From Marthasterias glacialis (Eukaryota > Echinodermata > Asteroidea > Forcipulatida > Asteriidae), in NCBI GenBank assembly GCA_911728455.2, contig OU452228.1, positions 6,758,001 through 6,822,000 of the forward strand: a DNA stretch of 64,000 nt. The letters run 5' to 3'. The first letter of the stretch is position 1. Every line of letters starts with the position of its first letter. The translations under genes and the position numbers were made by a program. This document shows positions 55,594 through 64,000 of this stretch, piece after piece. The notes beneath the pieces were generated by a model, which saw only the letters and a list, made by a program, of their open reading frames with translations, made no database searches and was not told where the DNA came from.

Positions 55594-55825
55594 TTTGTTT
55601 ACAAATATTGACCGCCATTTTGTATTGCTGGCCTTGAGTGGCACAACATAATATAAACCGGATTGGGAAAAACTGCCTTTAAAAAAAAAAAAGGAAAAAA
55701 ATGTTTAATGAAGTTTACTTTTTCTGGATAATACATCATATTTATCAGTAATATGCGTATTAATTTGATTGCATTATTCGTCAAATAATAAACTGTTGGG
55801 TTTTTTTTTCGCAGTGAAGTCCGCC
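55594..55825 (+). repeat. Dispersed repeat pair, copy 2
   Basis: Partner of 54115-54325: ACAAATATTGACCGCCATTT at the left and CGCAGTGAAGTCCGCCCGTA at the right. CAAATAATA near the 3' side is shared as well. Confidence 0.6.
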
Positions 55826-56671
55826 CGTAGGCCTAATTATGCCAACCACGGTTGGCAAAACTCGCAGCTGTGACGTTGCAAGAGAAAGGTCCATAGTTTG
55901 CATGGGGCAGCACAGTGGGGAAAGAAGTTCTGTCTGAGCCCGCTGGGCTGTTTCGAATTCAATCGAACTTGTCCCTCCGCCAATTTACATTAACTACAAA
56001 TGTGGACAAATGTCTGCAACTATAAAATCGATCAAGTTGCGTTCAGGAATTTGAGAGACCTTGTCCGTTGGGAAAATTCCTTTAGGGTAAAGAAGCACGT
56101 ATTTTGTCTGCTCCCCCATTTGGTGCTCGAGATGTGGCAGGGTGTACCCCCCCCCCTCCTATTGTGTCTTCATTGTGTTTTGGGAATCTCAGGAATTCTT
56201 TTGAGGACTTTAGGGGGTGCTTATGAACAAGAGGGGAAGAGTGTGATAGAGAATGGGAACATTTTTATTTATTTATTTATTTTTTTTTTTTTGGGGGGGG
56301 GGCTCCCTCTGCCACATAACGGGCATGGTATATGCTCCCCCTTGCCAAGCATATTCTGACCTCTTCGAAACCAGAAAACACAAGCACGCCCTCACTGGCG
56401 AGTGCATGATATAAGGGTCTCCGATCCAAAGGCCCTTTTTAAACCACGACTTTGGCTTGGGCTCCGTTCCGTCTGTTTGAAGCCCCGTATAATCGAAAGT
56501 GCAGGATTTCACAATAACTGGCAGCACCTAAGCTGAAGCCGTGGTTTTAAAAAATGGCCAAAAGTGGAGATAAAGAGCAGTTTTGAGAATTGGAAGAAAT
56601 AAGTCCTGAAACCAATTTAAAGCTTTGCAAATTAGTAATAATCTGGGAAATTAACCTTTTACTACAGGCTA

Positions 56672-56841
56672 AACTGCAAAAACCGGGGTGTTAAATTGAT
56701 TCTCTCGTTATCTATATGTGACAACACCAACATGGTGTTCATTTTACCAACGATAACGCAATGGGAATAACTAACACCATGTTGGTGTTGTCACATTATA
56801 TATACCAAGAGAATCAATTTAACACCCCAGTTTTTGCAGTG
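56672..56841. mobile_element. 170-bp palindromic MITE with TA flanks
   Basis: The arms start AACTGCAAAAACCGGGGTG and CACTGCAAAAACTGGGGTG and continue through TTAAATTGATTCTC. The inside is also palindromic around AACACCATGTTGGTGTTG. TA dinucleotides at 56670-56671 and 56842-56843 suggest a Tc1/mariner-type target site. Confidence 0.75.
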
Positions 56842-57054
56842 TAATGGTTTTTGTTCCTACCTTTTTGAGTAATCCACGTACTTCTTGTCCCAGAACTATA
56901 CTTTCTTGTCATTGTTTCTCCTGAAAGTAACAATTCAAATAAAACAGTTAATGACCTTAAACTTGTCATCGTGTTATCACGCTAGAAACGATTCCGAAGA
57001 GCTGTTTGGCACAAAACATTTCATGAGCAACAGAGAATGATTTCCCTGGAGAAA

Positions 57055-57440
57055 CAGGGCTCCAACTCATACAGCTGCTTTAAGCAGAAAGTATAGCTGC
57101 ACAATTTTTCTGCTGAGCAAAAATGAGCAGGATACCAGTCACAGCTGACTGTATATGTGAAATGGCATTTCGGGCTGGTAAACTTATTCTGGTTAGCATA
57201 ATTTTGTTGTGCTTAGCTACTTTCTGCGCAGCTCTACAAAAGTGAACCCAGGGCAAAATGTCAAAGAGCTGCTTCAGCACCAAAATAAGCTAAGCACAAC
57301 ACAAATTTGCTTACCAGATTAAGGGTACCAGCCAAAATACTATTTCACATGTATAGTGACTGGTATCCTGCTCATTTTTGCTTTGCAGAAAATTGTTAAG
57401 CAATGTTTTTGTGCTTGAGCAGTTCTGTGAAATTGTGCCC
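57055..57440. mobile_element. Foldback repeat with about 190-bp arms
   Basis: The left half contains GAGCAGGATACCAGTCAC, GTGAAATGGCATTT and TTGTTGTGCTTAGCT. The right half has the complements in reverse order (AGCTAAGCACAACA, ATACTATTTCACATG, GTGACTGGTATCCTGCTC). Similar GCTAAGCA and ACCAG sequence occurs in FANCB intron 6 (14700-15020), near 15420-15520 and near 46630-46740. Confidence 0.6.
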
Positions 57441-60400
57441 TGGTTATCCGCCAAACCACGCGATACGTGCTTAAGGCTGTCTCCAGATTACTATTAGCAG
57501 AAAATGTACAGGAGCAAAAGTGTATTTTTTCATAAAACAAAGATCAAGAAGATTTGGCAGGGCGTGCGCGTGTTCACAACGGATTCGCCTTGCTGCGTCA
57601 CTCATGTACATTACTTGGAGGAACCACTGGCACTGGCGAGTTAGCGTGCCTTTTGCTTAGCTCAGGTTTTGCAGTGCTCAGGAAATGAAAACTGTTGCGG
57701 AGGGATGCTCCATGCAGAAGACGTCTGCTTACTACAGGCTTTATGGTCTAAACTGTTTGTGACTGTCTGTTTCATGTAAAAAAAAAAAAAAAAATCTGCA
57801 GCGATCCTGTTGGCATACTTCTAATTATGTTCCAATGAGCAACCTAGAGACAAAATAAATCGAGCCCCTCCCTCACTAACTGCGAGTGTTGCTCAAAGGT
57901 CAAATTGAACCCAACCATTTGTTAGCCATTATGGAGAGAGTGAATCGTAATAAAGACAAGGGATATATCGGCTCATCAACTCACATTAATGAGTTGTACC
58001 TTGGCAAACAGTCACCTTCCCTGCGGCCTACGATGAAACGATCTGTACCTTTGCCGCGTCTGGGGGGGTTTATCAGAAGACCCTGCCCACTAATCCCATC
58101 TGAGACCCCCGTTGGTAAACTTCGCTCAACGCGCTCGTGATGTCCCCGGTAAATTTGATTAGGATCGGGCAATTTCGAGCCGGGCTGCGGCTGGGAGAGG
58201 AAGAAGTCAGACCCCGAGGCGCTTTGTCTTCCTCTTCTCCCTAGTGTGAGAGCTCGGTATGTTATCCCCCTCCACCCCCCCCCCCCACCCCCCGTCCACA
58301 ATACTAACTTCGTGCGTCCCCGTGGCATGATGGCTGATTGCCCACATCGAGTGGAGAATGTAAAGCCATGGCTCACGGGGGGAAAGAGCCGGGCATCCGT
58401 GAGGGAAAGTTTGCTCAAACACGAGTTGGTAAACTCGCTTCCACCCCACCGTAAACACAGGCATTATATAGCTTTAAAAAACGACATGATCGTCACTCTA
58501 TGGCAAACTGATAACAACCACACGTCAACATTTTGGCGAAGAAGAAAAAAAATTGGGGGGGGGGAAACTACTCGCTTCTTCGCTCCTCCGGATATCTTGG
58601 AGGTAATCTCAAATTATCCCGGGCTCCCACGTTTCGCCCGGGGTTGAATGCAAATTATACGGCAGGATGGTCTCATCGATGGCTGCTGCGTTCACAATTT
58701 AACCACACGGACCAAGGAACTATAGTGATTTGCACCGAGATTATTATACACAGTCTCCCCGCCGATGATTTTGACCACTGATGGTAGTCTTTCATCGCCT
58801 GTGCGTTTGATGATCACCGATTGTCAAAATGTATGAATTATTATCTGAAATTTTATCGCACGTGGGAATTGTTCGTGTGATGGTAATTTCTAAGTTAGGT
58901 TGCTGGATTGTTTTGGTTTGTAAATAATACCAAAGTGTCCCTAAGGTATATGCAGATAATATGAGTTAACAATAATACAATATAAAATACAATTTTAAAT
59001 GGGAGCACCTTTTTTATTGAACGGTCCCTCGATATTATTTTAATTGATGTATTTACTTTTGTTGGTCAATAAAAGACAATTAATCCATTTTGGTTGCACA
59101 TGCAAACGAAGTCCATATAGCACGTATACCACGCTATACAAATGACAAAACGTCTCTAGGCCTACACAAAAAGGAATATAAACACACAAACTAAAAATCA
59201 ATAAAAATCAATAAAGAAGCAAACTGTTCATAGCTCTTGCACTGTTTAACTTCACGACTCCTATGATTTCTGGATATAAACACAACATGAAGCAATATCT
59301 TACTCGAACAAGAAGTCGTTTTTCGCTCTGCGCAGGCGGGCGTTTACCAGACTGGCTACAAGAAACAACACGCGTTAACCGAGGCTGTGCCAAGACCAGT
59401 CAATCCCCTGCGTGTATCACACGGTATACTTTGCTGGTACTTCGTCTGCGCACACATGCGCGTGCTTTTTAGTTCTGCTGCTCTTCACTCGGATTGTAGT
59501 AGATTAAGTTTGTGCTGATAATGGCCGCACGGGAGGGCGAGTTCAGCGATGCCTAATGCCTGATTTGGTTCTTAAAGGTATTTTTGCGGAAAGAATCAGG
59601 GCAAGGGATACTCCATTTTGGCCTTTCGGTATACATGTGGTCGGGAACCAACTAGTTTCCTAATGCGCCAATAAACTGTGGAAGTTCGACCCTTGTTATT
59701 TTTGAATCAGAATAAATAGAATTGTTGTAGTGTCTTGTAATTTATTCTGTAAGATTACCGTAGAAGATGGACCACACGTTGACTGTCTTCTATACTAGAA
59801 TTTGAACAGCAGTAACTAAAGCACGCCGCCTACGGTAATTGATTGAAAAGATGACTATTTACATGTAATGAATATTTAACAGAAAAATAGTGACGTAAGG
59901 CTACAGGACCGAATGCAGTCAAAGTTTAGAGCGGGTTGTTCTATTAGTACCTTTTACACAAGTCACGAGTGTGTTCAAACGCGAAAGTGCCATATTTTGT
60001 TTCCAAATTTTCAAGCAATGTATGTATGGGGACCTACGTTGCCCGAAACTGTTTGAATACGCGCAAAGCACGCCCGTTAATAGAAAGTTTGTACTAATGA
60101 TAGCATCCTAAAAACTACATCAACGCAGTTGACAAAAGACACACCAACACAATTGTTAATGCCCGCAATCGAAGTCATTCCTTGGTTCGCTCCCATCGTC
60201 CGTCCTGACAAACGTGGACCTATTGTTGGCTATTCGGAGACCTATTGTCCCTTTGGTGTTTGAAGTCCTCTGTTTGAAGGTAGCTACAAGACTAGTATCC
60301 CATGACTGTGTGTCGACCCGGTAGATCGAGGACTTCTCCTTGTTCTCCAATGTGTTAAACATTTTTTCATATAAAAGCAACTGTGAACAGCAGCCACATC

Positions 60401-60935
60401 AAAATTTGACTAAAGAGGTCATTCTGATAGGCCAATCTTAATGGTTCACTGCAGTTCAGAGTAAAAAAAAAAGGGGGGGGGGAAACGACAGGAGAAAAAA
60501 ATATGTATAAAATAAAGAAAGAGACAAAAATATGTAGCAAAAAGGAGACGGACACAAGGGTAACGCACTTGAACAGTGCGGTGAAGGTATGTGCTATACA
60601 TGACCTGATCTGAAAGTATCATAATATGACTCGTAACAGATCGGGTTCAAAGGAGAACCACTTGGTCAAGGATTGGGTGATCAGCACTGATGGAAAATTG
60701 TATACCTCTACTACCCGAATTGTACACAACATAGAAGCGAGATCGCCTTAAGTCTGTCAAACCACACGGATCCCTGTTGTCAACGTTTGCTCTGGCCTCT
60801 GGTCAAAGGGTAGACAAGTTCAAACACACAAACACAGGTATGTATATACGGTGTAGACCGAGGACATCCCTTTGTTCTCCCATTGTTTGGACTTAGTTTT
60901 TTTTAGCGACGTCCCCATTGGTTTTGTATACGAAA

Positions 60936-60960
60936 CATACCGAGGACTGTCCTCGGTATG
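60936..60960. repeat. 25-bp perfect hairpin
   Basis: CATACCGAGGAC, one T, then GTCCTCGGTATG. Nearby sequence (CATCGGTTTGAGTGCC to the right, CCTTTGTTCTCCCATTG to the left) has relatives near 54370-54480 and 60320, so it may mark a junction between two repeat copies. Confidence 0.6.
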
Positions 60961-61831
60961 TCATTTTCCCGGATCCCTTTTGTTAAAGTCATCGGTTTGA
61001 GTGCCCAGACGTGCCCACACACACACACAATCTCATTTTTGCATCCTTGCGGATACCTCTATAGTATTTTTTTGTCCCTGTACTTAATATTTTCTCATAG
61101 ACTTTGTACACAAAATTCCTTGTGGAGCATCCCTCTCTTTAGAATTCCCTGGCACTTCCCTTTTGTTGTAAGACTCCACAAGGGAGCAATTTTGAGCCCA
61201 CACAACATTTGGGTTTTTCCATTGTTTTAAAGGATGACACATCAGTGCCAATGCGTAAGAACACACGTACAAAATGAGGTCTGAAACGATAATATTGTTC
61301 AGAAAGTTATTTGAGATTTTTTTTTCCACGTTAAAAATACAAACCTCGCAAATCATTTCTTAAATTTCGTGATTTTCATGAAGTAGGGTACATTATTAAT
61401 GTATGCTCACGACGAGCGTGTTTCTCTGGGGGGAAAAAATCCCCATCTCACATTGTGACCGCTTTCCTTCGTCTATCTATGTTAACTTGAACGGTACGTG
61501 CTCGTGGGCAACGCGCTCTGAAACCATGTTCTAATATACAAGCCCGTGCCGTTCACCCGCGACGGCCTTCAGTTTCTGTACAGTGTAACGTGATTACGGA
61601 GCCTTTGTGGTGTGTGCTTTTATCAGCGGTATTTAGTTACGCTGACTGGCAGGACGAACTCTAAAAATGGTTTCCAGTCGCAATTTACAGGCAGGAATTT
61701 AATAAAACTGTGCAATCTGCCTTTTATAAAACTTGTTGGCTGTTATTTTACATTTATGCTAGCGTTTTGCGACCAGGACACGGAATCATTCAACACAGTG
61801 TCCTCCATTGTATTGATGGACACAATCCAGT

Positions 61832-62292
61832 AGACCGGTTGCCGGTCCCTACACCGTTTTCTTCTGACTGTATATAGGGACCGGTAAAGGGTAATGAAAA
61901 TTGGCATATACCTGGCAGATTTCTGCCAGAATGTATATGCTAATTAGAGTTAGCGTATAGGTCTACGTAATCCCACAATGCATTGCGGCCTTTACACAAA
62001 ACATGATGGGCACAGAGTCTCAGAATCTCCCATCGTGCAGACTAACGTTAGTTAAGATGTTCGTCTAAAGTTAACTTGAATTTTGATGTTGAAGGTTGGT
62101 TCACGTCCAGGTGAAGGGTTACGATACGCACGTGTGCTAGTGTCAAACAACAACGTGCACATGTTACAAACGTCATCTCTAAAACTAGAAAATTATTACA
62201 GCGCCCGCGCAATTGAGGGCCTATCAAAAGCGCCATATCGGTAATAGCTACCAGTCCCTATATACAGTCAGTAGGGACCAGGAACCAGTCTA
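61832..62292. mobile_element. 461-bp MITE with about 45-bp inverted ends
   Basis: Left end AGACCGGTTGCCGGTCCCTA and then CTGACTGTATATAGGGACC; the right end reversed reads AGACTGGTTCCTGGTCCCTA and CTGACTGTATATAGGGACT. It is flanked by ACAATCCAGT (61822-61831) and ACAATCCTGT (62293-62302), 9 of 10 matching. Long ends and a target site near 9-10 bp fit a Mutator-like element. No transposase. Confidence 0.7.
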
Positions 62293-62560
62293 ACAATCCT
62301 GTTGGCAAGTCATTACGTCACACGCGTGCGTATCTATATCTAAAGTCTTCGCTATATCCTAAAGTTTTCGCTATTTCTGGCTACACAGCTGGACACATTT
62401 GTCTGTAATTTTACCCCAAAAAATTAACACATTTTCAATATTCAAAGACATTTCTTATGAAACTTTTAAATCTGAGAAGACCTTGATCTTTGAAGAACGT
62501 ATGTAAAAGCGAAGTCCAATTACTAGACTTTTCTTGCATATTTTAAAAATTGGCGCCCTA

Positions 62561-63995
62561 TTTCACTTTTAAACACATCTTATAAAATTGCCTCTGCTTG
62601 CATTGCTGAGAGGCTGAAGTGTTGCCTACCTGTTATCATTAATGAGAGGCAGAAAGGTTTTATGGCTGGTAGCTTTTTGTAGGGGAGACTATTCGTCTCG
62701 TGTTTGACTAACTTAATATTACTGATCAGACAATATTCCACGTGTTTTAGTATCCATCGATTCTGAGAAGGCTTTTGATTCTGTTTCACACGATTTTATT
62801 TTAAAGGTGTTGGATTGTTTTAAACCTTGGACCTTAAATCCAAAACTGGGTTAAACTATTTTATAATCAAGCCTCTTCCTCGGTACTTGTCAATGGGTTT
62901 TTATAACTGAATATTTTTATATCGAAAGAGGCTGCAGACAGGGGGACGGTTTAAGTCCATATTTGTTTCTTCTTTGTGCTGAAGTTCTTTCTTTGATGTT
63001 ATGTAATGATAAAATTGTTCAGGGCATTGAGGTGGTCGGAACTGAATACCTGCTTTCTCAATATGCTGACGACACTGTTTTGTTCTTGAATGGTTCAGAA
63101 TCCTCGATGCGCGCAGCTTTTCAAAATTTGCACGCATTTGCCAACATGTCTGGATTGAAAGTTAACGTTGATAAAACGAACGCGATGTGGGTCGGCTCAA
63201 AGAAGAACAGTGTCGAGAAGCTTTGTGAGGAGATTAAAGTTAACTGGGTTGATATCAAAGGGTCTCTCAAAGTACTGTGTGTTGACTTTTGTACCGACCT
63301 AGATTAAATGATTTCGCTTAACTATGACAAAGTTTTTCATTACGTAAGCAGATTGCTATGTGGTCTAAACGTAATCTTGCTGTTCTTGGAAGAGTGACAG
63401 TTACCTAAACGTTCCTTTTTCTGTCAATTTCCAACCCTCCCTACAGTGTAATTAAAGACCTCAACAGTATGTTTTGTTTTTTAATTTTTTTTTGGAAAGG
63501 TAAAGACCGTGTTTCAAGGAATCAAATGGTTCAAGATTACAGCAAAGGGGGCTTGAGAATGACCGATGTAGGCCTTTACATGAATTCCTTGAAAATCACT
63601 TGGATCCGCGTAGACTTCAGGTTACACAATGCTCAGGTTGGGCTGCACTCTCACATATAATTTTGAATATCCCTAACTTGTGTCTGTTAGAAGGAAGGCC
63701 TTTGAGGACTTGTGGGATTCATACGAATAATTCCTTGTATGGTAACAAGTTTTGGGTGGATGTTTTGAACGCATGGTCCTCCTTTACACTGTTGCATTAT
63801 CCCACCACAAAAGAGGATATTTTAAAGATTTTTCTCTGGTTTAACTGTCACATTAAAGTGGGTAGAAAATGCATAAGCACTGGGAATGCGCTGGGGGTAA
63901 ATTTTGTATGTGATCTCCTTGACGACCAGGGAAATTTCCGTTCCTTAAACGATTTCAAAACTAGGTTCAATGTTCGGACCAATTTTATTGAGTAG
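62561..63995 (+). pseudogene. Decayed non-LTR retrotransposon (reverse transcriptase)
   Basis: Reverse-transcriptase segments appear in order but in different frames: KIASACIAERLK and NERQKGFMAG (62582-62670), then a stop; SIDSEKAFDSVSHDFIL near 62751; RGCRQ-type sequence; LFLLCAEVL; YADDTVLFLNGSE (63062-63103), with the catalytic YADD box; a C-terminal part with FFWKGKDRVSRNQMVQDY and GGLRMTDVGLY (63487-63580). The FFWKGK and GGLRM phrases point to the L1/Tx1 side of LINEs. At least four frame breaks make it inactive. Both the 5' part and the 3' end are missing; it reaches the window edge. Confidence 0.85.
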
Positions 63996-64000
63996 GCCTA

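Larger units (their letters stand above)
52690..62560. other. Intergenic region, no gene recognised
   Basis: Nothing here has recognisable protein similarity or linked splice sites. It contains paired repeats (53025 with 53680; 54115 with 55594), a TA-flanked MITE (56672), a foldback (57055), a short hairpin (60936) and a MITE with long ends (61832). Homopolymer runs near 53522, 55250, 56280 and 57780 break most frames. Confidence 0.6.

Noticed and set aside
57981..58647. Frames of 133-145 codons on both strands
   Set aside because: They cross homopolymer C/G runs, have no recognisable domain and overlap each other on opposite strands.
1..64000. A wholly new multi-gene system
   Set aside because: Only three genes are supported and two are conserved housekeeping or repair genes; the novelty is in splice sites and repeats, not in a gene cluster.

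Overview
This is a eukaryotic window: spliced genes, long introns and very dense nonautonomous transposons. It most likely comes from a marine invertebrate deuterostome such as a sea star or other echinoderm. That placement is inference, from the AT-rich TGTACATG-type background, the tRNA-derived SINE families with (ATT)n tails and the protein divergence; there is no species-specific marker.

Layout. 1-8437: no gene recognised, only repeats. 8438-16714 (+): a complete eight-exon FANCB gene (Fanconi anaemia core complex), predicted 923 aa. 16.7-19.0 kb: a short tail-to-tail intergenic stretch with a poly(A) signal for each neighbour and one SINE. 18994-48203 (-): a complete 24-exon PFAS gene (FGAR amidotransferase, purine synthesis), predicted 1352 aa. 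Every splice phase was checked by reading through it. 48.3-52.3 kb: upstream region of PFAS, with a 68-bp minisatellite and a possible 5' UTR exon. 52354-52686 (+): a 110-aa single-pass membrane protein with a PPPAY motif. 52.7-62.5 kb: no gene recognised, many MITEs and foldback repeats. 62.56 kb to the right edge (+): a decayed non-LTR retrotransposon reverse transcriptase that runs off the window.

FANCB (DNA crosslink repair) and PFAS (purine supply) are convergent. PFAS and the small membrane gene are divergent. No functional link between the three is claimed. Two FANCB introns in a row appear to be GC-AG introns, because reading frame and homology both require GC donors.

The other main result is the repeat landscape. 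Several elements can be bounded exactly by their target-site duplications: TTAA-flanked piggyBac-like MITEs, hAT-like MITEs with 8-bp duplications, a 67-bp palindromic micro-element nested inside another MITE, and a MITE family with three complete copies. A 1.5-kb minisatellite of 35-bp units fills most of one PFAS intron. I see no operon, CRISPR array or clearly new enzymatic system.
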